Shown here: positions 7,830 through 16,932 of the stretch, in pieces | Layout of the letters: the number at the start of each line of letters is the position of its first letter | How positions within the stretch are numbered: position 1 is the first letter of the stretch | Origin: Armatimonadota bacterium | GTDB lineage: Bacteria > Armatimonadota > Fimbriimonadia > Fimbriimonadales > Fimbriimonadaceae | Assembly: GCA_037138755.1 (NCBI GenBank) | Contig: JBAXHT010000001.1 | Coordinates: forward strand, 963,805-1,027,804 | DNA length: 64,000 nucleotides | Direction: 5' to 3' | Position numbers and translations under genes: made by a program | Notes under the pieces: model-generated | The model's database searches: none | Told to the model about the DNA's origin: nothing | The model's input: the letters and a program-made list of their open reading frames with translations, nothing else

Positions 7830-9047
7830 TTGCAGGCGGCGAGCACCAATTTGAAGCTAAAATTCTTCCCCGTTTTGGTCGGTGCAGTTCTTGCTTTCGG
7901 AGCTGGAACTATCTGGGGCATCAAGAAAAAGCCCCTTGCCGAGGTGGGCTGCTCGATCCTTCTTCAACCTAAGATGAGCGACGCTAAGAGCGCGCTTGCG
8001 GAGCTCGCTTCAGATGCGGGTTCACCGATGATGGTGCTGAAGGGCACGATGGAAAGCCACACATTGCTCTCCAAGGTCGCAAGCTCGACCGGCGTCAGCG
8101 AGATTTCTCTCGAAAAAAACTTGCAAGTCAAGCCTATTGCGAAAGAAATGAGGGTCGAGCTGAGCTACAAGAACCCCGACAAAGACTTGGGACTACGGGT
8201 TCTGAATTCCGTGCTCATAGTCTTGAATTTACAAACTCAGCGACTCTCCGAATCGTTTGGAACTCAGCAAGCGGCCGGGCTGAAGGCGCTCATCGATCAG
8301 CGAGTGAAAGAGCTAAATGATGCGACCACGAGACTAGCTGAATTTCAGAAGAGCTTCAAATCCGGGCTTGATCCCGTCAAAGCTCGTCAGTCCGTCTTTG
8401 CTCTTCGTCGAAAGTATGAATTGGCAAAGTCGCAATTGGATGTCTATACCAAACAACAGGCTCAGCGCCTCGCAAATCCTGAGTTGGGTGATTGGAATCC
8501 TGGTCTTCAGAAGCTTAGATTAGAAAAGGAAAAGGCCGAAAACGAACTCAAGTTAGCACTTGTCAAGTACGGGGATGAGAATCCCGAAGTGCTCGCGCTT
8601 CGACAGCGGCTGAGAATTGCTCAACAGGCATTTTCCGATGAAGTGAGTCGAATCAAGCAATCAGAGCAGAAGAACCTCGTGACCCAATCTGCACTGCTTC
8701 GCGGATCCATTGTCTCACTGGAACAAGACCTCAAACTTGCGGAACAAAACGAACAACTCTCTGCAGACGAAGCCCTCAACCTCGCCAAACTCAAAGCCGA
8801 AGTTGAGACGGTTACCCTGGTTCTTAAAGGACTCAGGGCGTCCTACGAGCAGGCTCGTATCACTGGAGCCGGAACAGCTGGAACCTGGGCCGTTTTGGAT
8901 GCTCCCTACGTCTTGCCGGAACCTACCATGTCAGAAAAGATCCTGAAATACGGCGGACTGGCTTTGTTCGGCTACCTCGGACTCATTGTCCTCTTCCAAG
9001 TTTTTCGATTCGGGGTTAGCCAGAGGGGTGCCCCACGTGAGGATTGA
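7830..9047 (+). CDS. wzz: Wzz-like polysaccharide chain-length determinant
   Basis: A 405-residue inner-membrane protein with one transmembrane helix near the N-terminus (about residues 12-30, FPVLVGAVLAFGAGTIWG) and one near the C-terminus (about 374-396). Between them lies a long periplasmic part rich in coiled coil (about 140-350). The stretch DAPYVLPEPT just before the second helix matches the proline motif of Wzz/PCP proteins. By family knowledge it sets the length of polymer made by Wzy. No Walker kinase domain is fused to it. A TTG at 7830 with AGG 6 nt before, or a second TTG at 7851, can start it; TATAAT at 7824-7829 could be a promoter. Confidence 0.82.
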   Translation: MQAASTNLKLKFFPVLVGAVLAFGAGTIWGIKKKPLAEVGCSILLQPKMSDAKSALAELASDAGSPMMVLKGTMESHTLLSKVASSTGVSEISLEKNLQVKPIAKEMRVELSYKNPDKDLGLRVLNSVLIVLNLQTQRLSESFGTQQAAGLKALIDQRVKELNDATTRLAEFQKSFKSGLDPVKARQSVFALRRKYELAKSQLDVYTKQQAQRLANPELGDWNPGLQKLRLEKEKAENELKLALVKYGDENPEVLALRQRLRIAQQAFSDEVSRIKQSEQKNLVTQSALLRGSIVSLEQDLKLAEQNEQLSADEALNLAKLKAEVETVTLVLKGLRASYEQARITGAGTAGTWAVLDAPYVLPEPTMSEKILKYGGLALFGYLGLIVLFQVFRFGVSQRGAPRED

Positions 9048-10341
9048 CCTAGACGCTCTGAAGTCACCTTCGCGGCAAACGGCTCTTCTTTTTTGCCTTC
9101 AGATCTTGGGCTATCCAATCGCCCCAATGATCGCAGAGCTGATCGGAATCCCCAACGCGATCATCAGCTATCCGATACGCTTTTTTGTCTTCTTTTTGGC
9201 CCTGTTCCAACTCCCGAGAGCGTACAGTTTTTGGCGGATCGCGCCCCCGATCATGAGGCAGGGTATCGCCGCTTTTGGCTTATTCTGGATCGTCTTTTAC
9301 TCCAGAGCCCTGTACGAGCTTTACGTTAAGGAGGTAGCCAACTCTGCGAACATATCGGTCTACCTTACTTTTCCGTTTCTCGTGAGTGGGATCCCCACAT
9401 TGGCTCTCATGCAGCCAATGAAGGAGTCACAAACCAAGTTCTTGCGCGACTTCTTCACGATCGTTGGATTTGGTTGCACGTCGCTCTTCGTGTTAAACAT
9501 CGTCAAGATGTCTCCGGAGCAAAAGGCGCTCAGACTACTTGAAGGGCGATTCGGACTCGAAAATCTCAACCCAATTTCAGCAGGATATGTCGGTGCCGTC
9601 GCCGGGCTGGCCGCGATCAGCTTCATTGTCGAAGAGGGATCGCTTCCACATAAGAACTGGTCGAGAATATTGTTCGGAGCGGTTTCTGCGGTAATGGGCG
9701 TGGCGATGGTTCTTCTGGCGGCGTCCCGGGCGCCATTGGTTGCCTTCTTCGTGGGTGTTATGGTGCTCCTGGTAGCCGAGTACCGGATTCAAGAGAGAGC
9801 AAAGCCGAGAAGGCGAATCGCCCTCTCGCTCGGCGTTAGCCTCGCATTGGTATCGGTGATTACTCTCGTCGGTGCCCAGCTGATCTTTGGGCTAAATCCG
9901 TTTGGGAGGTTTGAAACCGCGTTCGGAGATGATCCTACTCACCACAACTCTGGCACGCACCGGCTGCTCATCGGGGAGATGGCAATGGAACACTTCTTAA
10001 CCAATCCTCTAATCGGAAATGCCGCCTTTATCAACTCTGTTGAAGTCTATCCGCACAACATCCTCATCGAGGCCTTAATGGCTGGAGGCATCCTTGCGGG
10101 GATTCCGCTCATCTTTCTGGCGGCACTTGCAACGCTCGGCTGGATCAAAATGATTACTGCTCGCCAAAACCCGCTTTTGATCGCGTTAGCGTTCGTTTGG
10201 GCCATCGCTGCGGGCAATTCTGGCGTCATCGTCGAGAACACCGAATCCTGGGGTGTCATGGCGGTGATGATCGGTTTCGCCGTGACACTCCCTTTCCCCA
10301 AGAAAAGTGCTGAAGGCTCAGCCCTGCAGAATCCGGCGTAG
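9037..10341 (+). CDS. wzy: O-antigen ligase/polymerase-like membrane protein (Wzy)
   Basis: An integral membrane protein of 434 residues with roughly eleven hydrophobic helices and one larger periplasmic loop. That loop and the following helix hold GTHRLLIGEMAMEHF and YPHNILIEALMAGG, the pattern of the Wzy_C domain of O-antigen ligases and polymerases. I place the start at GTG 9037, which has AGAGGGG (9022-9028) 8 nt before it and overlaps the Wzz-like gene by 11 nt; earlier in-frame starts lack such a site. It probably polymerises the repeat units flipped by the Wzx protein coded at 13925-15217. A ligase role cannot be excluded. Confidence 0.82.
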   Translation: MRIDLDALKSPSRQTALLFCLQILGYPIAPMIAELIGIPNAIISYPIRFFVFFLALFQLPRAYSFWRIAPPIMRQGIAAFGLFWIVFYSRALYELYVKEVANSANISVYLTFPFLVSGIPTLALMQPMKESQTKFLRDFFTIVGFGCTSLFVLNIVKMSPEQKALRLLEGRFGLENLNPISAGYVGAVAGLAAISFIVEEGSLPHKNWSRILFGAVSAVMGVAMVLLAASRAPLVAFFVGVMVLLVAEYRIQERAKPRRRIALSLGVSLALVSVITLVGAQLIFGLNPFGRFETAFGDDPTHHNSGTHRLLIGEMAMEHFLTNPLIGNAAFINSVEVYPHNILIEALMAGGILAGIPLIFLAALATLGWIKMITARQNPLLIALAFVWAIAAGNSGVIVENTESWGVMAVMIGFAVTLPFPKKSAEGSALQNPA

Positions 10342-11478
10342 TGCCCAGATCACGTCTTCGACATCGTCATCCGTTAACTTAGCGCTCAAGGGCAATGTCA
10401 GCGTCCGATCGCCCACCCACTCGGTGTTAGGAAAGTCCCCAGGTTTGTACCCAAACCGCTCCCGGTAGAACGGGTGCAGATGGAGCGCGGTGTAATGCAC
10501 GCCACTCCCGATCTTTTCTTCATTGAGACGCGTCAGCATCTCATCTCTTGAGACCCCGCAGGACTCCTTATCCACCATGATGGTGTAAAGATGCCTGGCG
10601 TGTCGATTATCAGCTTCATCCGGTGCCGGCAGTCCTAGGCCGAGTCCCTGAAGCTCTTGCTGGTAGCGCTCCCAGATCTCGTTCCGTCGAACAAGCATTC
10701 TCTCTAACTTATTCAATTGATGGATTCCAAGAGAAGCCTGCATATCGGTCATGTTGCACTTGTAACCTGGCAAGACGACTTCGTAGTGTGAGTAGCCTGA
10801 ACTGCTGAATCTCTTCCATGCGTCCTTCGACATTCCGTGAAGAGCGAAAACTGACAGCCTCGAAGCAAGCTCCTCATCATCGGTCAGAATCATTCCACCT
10901 TCGGTGGTCGTGAGGTTTTTTGTCACGTAGAACGAGAAGGCAGTGAGCGGGCTAATCGTCCCCACTTTACGCCCTTTGTAGGTGCCCTCAATACAGTGAG
11001 CTGCATCCTCGATCACGGCAATTCCATGCTTTTCCGCAATCTCGTGAATCGCATCCATATCGCACATCCGTCCAGCCAAGTGGATCGGAATGATCGCTCT
11101 CGTCTTGGGCGTAATCGCCGCCTCAAGGAGCGAATGATCCATGAGCATCGTGTCGCGATGCACATCTACAAACTTTGGAGTCGCGCCGGTATGGATCACC
11201 GAGTTCGCAGTGGCGCAGAAAGTCATCGGGGTCGTGATGACTTCATCTCCAAAGCCAATCCCCAGACTCATCATCGATAGGTGCAGGGCCGCCGTACAAG
11301 AACTAACCGCGACTGCATACTTAGCACCTGTGTACTCGCACATCATCCGTTCAAACTTCTTGGTTTTGGGTCCCGTTCCCAGCCACCCGGAGCGCATGGT
11401 GTCCATGACCTCGTCCATCTCCTCCTGCTCAAGCAGAGGCGCCCCATAAACTAAGAAATTCTCACGTCGTTGTTTCAT
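10318..11478 (-). CDS. DegT/DnrJ/EryC1 sugar aminotransferase
   Basis: A PLP-dependent sugar aminotransferase, 386 residues from the ATG at 11478 (a TTG at 11490 would add four). Recognisable are WLGTGPKTKKFE, VSSCTAALHLSM, the PLP aspartate in AVIEDAAHCIEG, and the Schiff-base Lys in AFSFYVTKNLTTTEGG (Lys191 counted from the TTG). The GDEVITTPMTFCATANSV pattern is that of enzymes making 4-amino-4-deoxy sugars. It follows the acyltransferase gene by 8 nt on the same strand, and a 4-amination plus N-acylation pair is a plausible inference. Its 3' end overlaps the Wzy-like gene by 24 nt, tail to tail. Confidence 0.88.
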   Translation of the reverse strand: MKQRRENFLVYGAPLLEQEEMDEVMDTMRSGWLGTGPKTKKFERMMCEYTGAKYAVAVSSCTAALHLSMMSLGIGFGDEVITTPMTFCATANSVIHTGATPKFVDVHRDTMLMDHSLLEAAITPKTRAIIPIHLAGRMCDMDAIHEIAEKHGIAVIEDAAHCIEGTYKGRKVGTISPLTAFSFYVTKNLTTTEGGMILTDDEELASRLSVFALHGMSKDAWKRFSSSGYSHYEVVLPGYKCNMTDMQASLGIHQLNKLERMLVRRNEIWERYQQELQGLGLGLPAPDEADNRHARHLYTIMVDKESCGVSRDEMLTRLNEEKIGSGVHYTALHLHPFYRERFGYKPGDFPNTEWVGDRTLTLPLSAKLTDDDVEDVIWALRRILQG

Positions 11479-11486
11479 TTCGTTCT

Positions 11487-11957
11487 TCAAAGGTTGATGT
11501 CTTCCGGGTCGCGCTTACCTATGCAGCGCGCCGGAGCTCCCACCCAAATCTCATATTCGCCCGTTGATTGCAAGAGCACGGCGTTTGCTCCTACACTGGT
11601 GCCTTTTCCCACCCGCAAGATGCCTTCCTTGCACAACACCTTGCAGCCCGTCCCCAGCATCACATCGTCCTCAATCACGATGCCTTCAAACTGGGTGCCC
11701 TTCTTGCGGTAGGCATCCGCCCGTCCCACAGTCACGCCGTTAAAGATATTTACTCGGTCTCCGATCGTAGCTAAGTTGTGTATCACTACCCCGATTCCCC
11801 AGTGCTGTAGGCGAAAGTGTTTTCCAATAGGGACGCTTCGGGGGATATCCGCACCAAACAAGACCAGCATGTAATAGGCCAGCTTGCCGACCACCGGCTT
11901 CCGGCGCAAGTACACGAGCTTCTCGACGAAGCTGGGACTGTAATCAGAACTCGACAT
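11487..11957 (-). CDS. Serine-acetyltransferase-like hexapeptide acyltransferase
   Basis: A 156-residue left-handed beta-helix acyltransferase with repeats such as IGVVIHNLATIGDRVNIFNGVTVG and a GAPAR end, most like the CysE/WcaB-type acetyltransferases found in polysaccharide clusters rather than true CysE, which has an extra N-terminal helical domain. The start is set at ATG 11957, where GAAGGAG lies 4 nt upstream; an earlier in-frame start would overlap asnB further. It overlaps the end of asnB by 14 nt. It probably O- or N-acetylates a sugar of the polymer. The acceptor is not predictable. Confidence 0.85.
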   Translation of the reverse strand: MSSSDYSPSFVEKLVYLRRKPVVGKLAYYMLVLFGADIPRSVPIGKHFRLQHWGIGVVIHNLATIGDRVNIFNGVTVGRADAYRKKGTQFEGIVIEDDVMLGTGCKVLCKEGILRVGKGTSVGANAVLLQSTGEYEIWVGAPARCIGKRDPEDINL

Positions 11958-13908
11958 TGAACTCCTTCGCCCACAAAGCAACGTTGATCGGTCGCCAATA
12001 CTGGTTCAACTCGTGTTGCCCTGAGCTATTGATGTGATTCTCCAAAGCCTTGATCAGCAATTCGGTTTGCAGGAAGGGAAGGTCCATTTCCTTCAGCAGT
12101 TTGATCTGATCGGCAATCCAGCCTCGCATCGAATTTGCAAGCTTTGTCTCGGGAACAGCAAATCCAACTTTTTCTCGGTCAATAATCTCGTCTGGAACCA
12201 CCCCTCGCATCGCCTCTCGAAGCACATACTTCGTCTCTCCTTTGTCAGAAACTAAGTATTCAGGTGGCAACGAAAGCGCAAACTCCGCGATATTTGGATT
12301 GCAAAACGGCACCCTGGACTCAATCGAGAAATGCATTGAATTTCGATCCTCATAACGCAGCAACCGAGGAAGACTTATCTCCTCTACTGCTATCTTGAGT
12401 TCTTGCCGTAATGCATCTGGACCTTTCCCTGCGGGCCGTTGCTCCGCAACCGTCCCTCGCTGGACAAAGTAACTCGCCTTGCACCAGTCTGGGTAGAGCG
12501 ACGCTCCGACAACTTTGAGCATCATCGGTTGAAGAGCTTTCGGAACCAACCGGCCAAACGCCATCAAGACCATTTGCCGCTTGTAGGAGCTCATGTTCTG
12601 GGGCGAATACTTCAACAGTTCGAGAGCCTTAAACAGCTTGCCCTGAGCGAGCAACCCGCTCGCTCTTGCCCCAAGCATGATGGTGTACCCCCCAAAGAGT
12701 TCGTCGCTCCCTTGACCATCGAGAATCACCTTGATCCTGTGTTCATGAGCCAACTCAAAGACTTTGTGTTGGGCAAACATGCTCCACCCGCCAAAGGGCT
12801 GGTCGAGCACTGAGATTAGCCCTGGTAATCCGGCAGCAATCGTCTCCACGCTAGGCTTTGTCTGGAAGTTGAGGACGTTGTATCTCTTCAATGCGATGTC
12901 GACATACGTTGACTCGCTCAGAACCGCATCATCGGCGATGTAAGTAAAGGTTGGCAACTCAGCACAACCCATGTGCTCCACCATGTCTGCAACAATAGCC
13001 GTCGAGTCGAGTCCGCCCGAGAGACAAGACCCAACTGGAACATCGCTTCGCATGTGAAGTGCAACTGACTCGCGAAGCAATTCTCGAAGACGATCGGTAG
13101 CCTCCGGAAAACTGATGTCGACCGGCTTCGAAATGGAAATCGACCAATAGCGCTGCGGTTTGATCTCCAGGGTCCCGGCAAGATCAATTTCAGCATAGTG
13201 CGCGGCAGGCAGTTGCTGAATGCTGTCGAACAGAGTGGCCTCCCCATGATCCGTCAATCCGAAGCGCAAATAATCGTAAAGTGACTGCGCGTTGCACTTG
13301 CGCGAAATCCCGGGGAATTCGAATAGTGCTTTGATCTCCGAGCTGAAGACCAGAACCTCACCACATTTCGCGTAATACAACGGCTTAATCCCGAAATGAT
13401 CTCTCGCGAAAACCGCTCGTCGCGATTGCAAATCAAGGATTACCAGCGCAAACATCCCCAAGAATCGGCTAAAGCACTGGCTGCCCCATTCCGAATAGGC
13501 GGCAATCACTACCTCGGTATCCGAACCCGATCGAAACGTGTGACCGATTGCCTGCAACTCTGTCCGCAACTCCTTAAAGTTGTAAACCTCTCCGTTGAAA
13601 ACCATCCAATACCGCTCCGAAGAGTAGCTCATGGGCTGATGGCCCTCATTCGATAGATCTAGGATGGATAAGCGGCGGTGTCCCAGAGCGATTTGGCTGC
13701 CGGCTCCCTGATAATCCGAGATACTCGGAAGATTTACGCCAGGCGGCGTCTCGTCGGTAGCTAGGCTAACACCGACTCCTTCCGAAGTCAGAACGAACAC
13801 GCCTTCTCCATCTGGTCCACGATGACGAATGCGCTTCAGACCTCGTTGCACAGCATTGAGATCAACCTCCGAAAACTGAGGTGCGAGCGCACCGAGAATC
13901 CCGCACAT
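11944..13908 (-). CDS. asnB: Asparagine synthase (glutamine-hydrolysing)
   Basis: A 654-residue class II amidotransferase. Cys2 (MCGILG) is the glutaminase nucleophile, with RGPDGEG, NGEVYN and GSDTEV forming the glutaminase site. The synthase domain has the PP-loop SGGLDS at 297-302. It would use ATP and glutamine to amidate aspartate, or a related carboxylate. Placed between the Wzx gene and a sugar acyltransferase gene, it probably amidates a uronic acid or amino-acid decoration of the polysaccharide, as AsnB-like proteins in such clusters are thought to do; this is inference. TACTTT 7 nt before the ATG suggests its own leaderless promoter. Confidence 0.92.
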   Translation of the reverse strand: MCGILGALAPQFSEVDLNAVQRGLKRIRHRGPDGEGVFVLTSEGVGVSLATDETPPGVNLPSISDYQGAGSQIALGHRRLSILDLSNEGHQPMSYSSERYWMVFNGEVYNFKELRTELQAIGHTFRSGSDTEVVIAAYSEWGSQCFSRFLGMFALVILDLQSRRAVFARDHFGIKPLYYAKCGEVLVFSSEIKALFEFPGISRKCNAQSLYDYLRFGLTDHGEATLFDSIQQLPAAHYAEIDLAGTLEIKPQRYWSISISKPVDISFPEATDRLRELLRESVALHMRSDVPVGSCLSGGLDSTAIVADMVEHMGCAELPTFTYIADDAVLSESTYVDIALKRYNVLNFQTKPSVETIAAGLPGLISVLDQPFGGWSMFAQHKVFELAHEHRIKVILDGQGSDELFGGYTIMLGARASGLLAQGKLFKALELLKYSPQNMSSYKRQMVLMAFGRLVPKALQPMMLKVVGASLYPDWCKASYFVQRGTVAEQRPAGKGPDALRQELKIAVEEISLPRLLRYEDRNSMHFSIESRVPFCNPNIAEFALSLPPEYLVSDKGETKYVLREAMRGVVPDEIIDREKVGFAVPETKLANSMRGWIADQIKLLKEMDLPFLQTELLIKALENHINSSGQHELNQYWRPINVALWAKEFNVEF

Positions 13909-13915
13909 CGTGTTA

Positions 13916-13921
13916 AAAGTA
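13916..13921 (-). promoter_or_regulatory. TANNNT -10 box before asnB
   Basis: TACTTT on the minus strand, 7 nt before the ATG at 13908, in the 16-nt gap behind the Wzx gene. The position predicts a transcript starting at or next to the start codon. No convincing -35 box is seen. Confidence 0.4.
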
Positions 13922-13924
13922 AGT

Positions 13925-15217
13925 TTACCTGTGGGAGGCTATTTCCCTCTGATTCCGAGGGAGCGAGGAAAGCCAAATGACCCAGATGTACACGAGTCGG
14001 CAAACAAAGATGGCCACACAATGGATTCCAAACATTGTCTGAAACGTCATTTTTAGCCATGCGCATCCCAGAATCGAACCGGCGGTGACAACTAAAGCAA
14101 ATACGTCCGTGTATAGCTTCAAATCCACACGGTTCACGACGACGAGAATCCTGCTCAAGGGGCCGCACAAAGCCGAGACGATGACCATTGGAACCAGTGC
14201 GGGGAGCATCCACGAGAGCGGCTCCCACCTGGAACCTAAAACCGGAGCCGCCAGAAAATAGCTGAGTCCGGCTACCGGTAAGTAAATCAAAACCGCAATC
14301 TTCAACATCTTGGTACCCATAGAGGCCAGGTAGCCCGTGATTTGCGTCCGATCCGACTTGAGGAGTTCTGCAAGGTGATTGTGAAAGACGTCTCCAACAC
14401 TTGCCGCTATGAGTCCAGAAGGGATCGCGATCACCATGAAGGACATCGAGTACAAGCCTGCATTCACGCTTCCAAAACAACTGTAAATCAAAGGAACAGA
14501 AATTGAGAAGCCGAGGCTATCGATCAGCGACGAAGGCATCATCTGCAACGGCATGGCGCGATGCCTCAAGGCCGTATCGACAAGGCTCTTACGATCTCCG
14601 AGCGCAGATTTAATCCCGCTCCAGGCCGATTTAGAAAGCGAGACGGCGCCGGACATCCGCCCCACAACTTCCCCGATCGCCAACCCCACCCAGTCAAACT
14701 TGAGCAAGCCCAAAAGCACCGGAACGACAGCGCGAATGAACCCTTGCTGCACCATCGCCTTGCTGATTCCTCCAAAGTCCGCACGCCGAACATACCAAAA
14801 TCGCAAACTAGAAAAGGCATTCGTCAAAATCAGCGTCACGATGAGCAAAAGGCTCGTCCAACTGGCGAGGCTGCCGTATCCGCCAATGCCATAAAAATGC
14901 AGGAGGTAGAAAATCCCGCCAGAAGCGATCGAGAGGAAGACTCCGGAAACGAGCGACAGAGTCAATAACTGGTCAGCCTCCCGATCTGATTTCGCGGTCG
15001 GAGTTGCCATTTCAAACCTGAGCCCAACGACTACGGTCGCAATTGCGATAAATGCACTGAACAGACCGAAATGGCCTCGCTGGATCGGGTCATACTGCCG
15101 CGAAATCAACGGCAAAACAAGCACGGAGAACAACTGTCCCAAGGCGGTTCCTCCGCCCAGTTTCAACATGTTCCCTGCGGCGGTGTTTCCGGATAGCAGT
15201 TCTTGGAATCTCTTCAT
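13925..15217 (-). CDS. wzx: Polysaccharide flippase (Wzx / MATE-like)
   Basis: A polytopic membrane protein of 430 residues with about twelve hydrophobic helices, beginning at ATG 15217 (MKRFQELL; an in-frame TTG at 15226 would add three residues). The N-terminal helix GTALGQLFSVLVLPLISRQY and the repeats of two six-helix halves are those of the polysaccharide transport family. It should flip undecaprenyl-linked repeat units across the inner membrane for the Wzy-like polymerase. It lies 16 nt upstream of asnB on the same strand, and the two may be co-transcribed. Confidence 0.88.
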   Translation of the reverse strand: MKRFQELLSGNTAAGNMLKLGGGTALGQLFSVLVLPLISRQYDPIQRGHFGLFSAFIAIATVVVGLRFEMATPTAKSDREADQLLTLSLVSGVFLSIASGGIFYLLHFYGIGGYGSLASWTSLLLIVTLILTNAFSSLRFWYVRRADFGGISKAMVQQGFIRAVVPVLLGLLKFDWVGLAIGEVVGRMSGAVSLSKSAWSGIKSALGDRKSLVDTALRHRAMPLQMMPSSLIDSLGFSISVPLIYSCFGSVNAGLYSMSFMVIAIPSGLIAASVGDVFHNHLAELLKSDRTQITGYLASMGTKMLKIAVLIYLPVAGLSYFLAAPVLGSRWEPLSWMLPALVPMVIVSALCGPLSRILVVVNRVDLKLYTDVFALVVTAGSILGCAWLKMTFQTMFGIHCVAIFVCRLVYIWVIWLSSLPRNQREIASHR

Positions 15218-15281
15218 CAAAAGCAAGCGTGAGCGGAAGAAATCAAGTCAATCCCTCCCTCCGGCCGTGACAAGAACCAGT

Positions 15282-15974
15282 TTATTCGGAAAACGTTCTG
15301 CGAACATCCTCTTCTGTTTCCCCGTTTCCGCCCATTTCGAGATGAATATCGGTGGCATCTTTGATCCGACCCATCGCTAACAGAGTATGCCCGATGCACC
15401 ACTGTGCCTCTCGAACACGTTCGCTCTGCCCGAACTCGTAACGAGCCAACAGGACACTCTCAAAGTACTCCAGTGCCTCGTCGAGTTCGCCAGCCTCGAA
15501 GCAAGACCAGCCCATGTTGTTATACAAAGATCCAATCCAGCGCCGGGCCCACTCATCCTTCGAAGTCTTGGCTAAAGTGATCGCCTTCTGGTTGAAAAAC
15601 GCCACTTGATCTCCCTCCGAAATGAGCGCAAGCATGTGGAGAGCATCGATTCTCAAATCTTCGGGGCCGTTCACCGAAACATCCTCAAAGCCTTTGCGAG
15701 CCTGCTCGATCATGCCGAGTCCCCGATAGGCGCGACCAGCTTCGATCATAAGGCTTGCCGCCGCTCGTCCGCCCAACTCGAGCCCTTCTTTCCAATAGGT
15801 CCCCAAGTAGTCCAGGCACTTCTGATTCTCACCGGGAAGCGAGTAAGTTCGCGCAATCTGGGCATGAACATCGAGCTGCTCCGCTCGGTCTGTCAGAGTC
15901 GGCAGCAACTCCTCAAAAGCTGCCCGTGTCGCCACCGGGTCTCCAAAATTCCAATAGTCGCGAACATCAAGCAT
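15282..15974 (-). CDS. Tetratricopeptide-repeat protein
   Basis: A 230-residue soluble protein made of helical pairs with TPR character, for example AFEELLPTLTDRAEQLDVHAQIARTY and the alanine/leucine/tyrosine-spaced EAGELDEALEYFESVLLARY. No enzyme motif, signal peptide or membrane segment is visible. Such proteins are protein-interaction scaffolds. It sits alone on the minus strand between the Wzx gene and a divergent alpha/beta hydrolase gene, with TAAAGT 8 nt before its ATG. The target is unknown. Confidence 0.75.
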   Translation of the reverse strand: MLDVRDYWNFGDPVATRAAFEELLPTLTDRAEQLDVHAQIARTYSLPGENQKCLDYLGTYWKEGLELGGRAAASLMIEAGRAYRGLGMIEQARKGFEDVSVNGPEDLRIDALHMLALISEGDQVAFFNQKAITLAKTSKDEWARRWIGSLYNNMGWSCFEAGELDEALEYFESVLLARYEFGQSERVREAQWCIGHTLLAMGRIKDATDIHLEMGGNGETEEDVRRTFSE

Positions 15975-15982
15975 GCGAGAGG

Positions 15983-15988
15983 ACTTTA
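15983..15988 (-). promoter_or_regulatory. TANNNT -10 box before the TPR gene
   Basis: TAAAGT on the minus strand, 8 nt before the ATG at 15974. It lies 12 nt from the oppositely oriented box of the alpha/beta hydrolase gene, so the two promoters overlap. Confidence 0.4.
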
Positions 15989-16000
15989 ACCCAGATCGCG

Positions 16001-16006
16001 TAGAAT
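16001..16006 (+). promoter_or_regulatory. TANNNT -10 box before the alpha/beta hydrolase gene
   Basis: TAGAAT, 9 nt before the GTG at 16016, which has no Shine-Dalgarno. A start of transcription 6-7 nt after the box gives a leader of 2-3 nt. Confidence 0.45.
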
Positions 16007-16015
16007 TAGCAACCG

Positions 16016-16930
16016 GTGGATGAGACTTATCGAAGGTGGCTCAACCGTGTCGAATACCCGTTTGCACTGCGGGAATTTGATTCTGGGGATGGCTGGATAA
16101 ACTTCGTCGACGAAGGCGATGGACACCCCGTCGTGTTCGTTCACGGGTGTATGACGTGGTCGTTCCTCTTTCGCCGTACAATCGAATCACTTTCGAACAC
16201 CTATCGCTGCATCGCTCCAGACCATCTCGGATTTGGACTCTCTGAAAAGTCTCAAACTGCTTCCTACCTACCCGCCGATCACTCCAGGAGATTTTCCAGT
16301 TTCATGGACCACTTGGGCCTCGCCGAGGTCACTCTTGTCGTTCACGATCTTGGGGCGGCAATAGCCCTCGATTGGGCGGCACAGAATCCAGACCGCGTCC
16401 GAAACATCGTGTTCCTGAACTCGTACCTCTGGGATATGAGCAAGAATCCCCTCGCGGCTAAGCTCGCGCTTAACTACGGACATCCACTCAACCGCTTCTA
16501 CTACAAGCACATCCGCGCCACTCCCTCGTTCGTGCTTCCACCCCTTTTTGCCGACCGCTACCGAGTCGCCCGGCCGATCTTAAGGCAATATCTCTATCCT
16601 TTCGATACCCATCGAGATCGAATTGGGTTGTTTTCAGCGGTCGAAGGCTATCGCCGCGACGGAGAATGGTTTGATGACCTTGCACTCAAGATGAGGAATC
16701 TCCAAGACAAGCGAACCCTTATCGTCTGGGGGCTCAAAGATCCGCTTCACACTGAAGAGTCACTCGAAAGGCTTCAAAGCCTCTTTCCCGAAGCCCAAAC
16801 CATCACCTTCGCCGACACCGGGCGCCTCCTCCCCGAAGAAAAACCCGAAGCCCTTACCGGCGAACTCACCTGGTTCCTCATGAACTCAACTTTGCCAGGG
16901 ATGAGCCTTGTAGATCAATTGGGCGGCTGA
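16016..16930 (+). CDS. Alpha/beta hydrolase, haloalkane-dehalogenase-like but lacking catalytic His
   Basis: A 304-residue alpha/beta hydrolase of the haloalkane dehalogenase subgroup. The oxyanion region reads VVFVHGCMTWSFLFR (the usual HGNPTWS has Asn; here Cys45), the nucleophile elbow is VVHDLGAA with Asp111, and a cap region follows (about 140-220). The family's catalytic His normally lies in a C-terminal motif like AGHFLQE; here the same place reads DTGRLLPEEKPEAL with Arg270. Dehalogenation by the known mechanism is therefore doubtful; it may be inactive, bind a ligand, or use another base. Cytoplasmic, no signal peptide. The next gene is convergent and begins its stop 3 nt away. Confidence 0.85.
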   Translation: MDETYRRWLNRVEYPFALREFDSGDGWINFVDEGDGHPVVFVHGCMTWSFLFRRTIESLSNTYRCIAPDHLGFGLSEKSQTASYLPADHSRRFSSFMDHLGLAEVTLVVHDLGAAIALDWAAQNPDRVRNIVFLNSYLWDMSKNPLAAKLALNYGHPLNRFYYKHIRATPSFVLPPLFADRYRVARPILRQYLYPFDTHRDRIGLFSAVEGYRRDGEWFDDLALKMRNLQDKRTLIVWGLKDPLHTEESLERLQSLFPEAQTITFADTGRLLPEEKPEALTGELTWFLMNSTLPGMSLVDQLGG

Positions 16931-16932
16931 GC

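Noticed and set aside
13836-14480. A 214-codon frame inside the Wzx and asnB genes
   Set aside because: It shadows two certain genes on the same strand in another frame; composition is unlike a protein.
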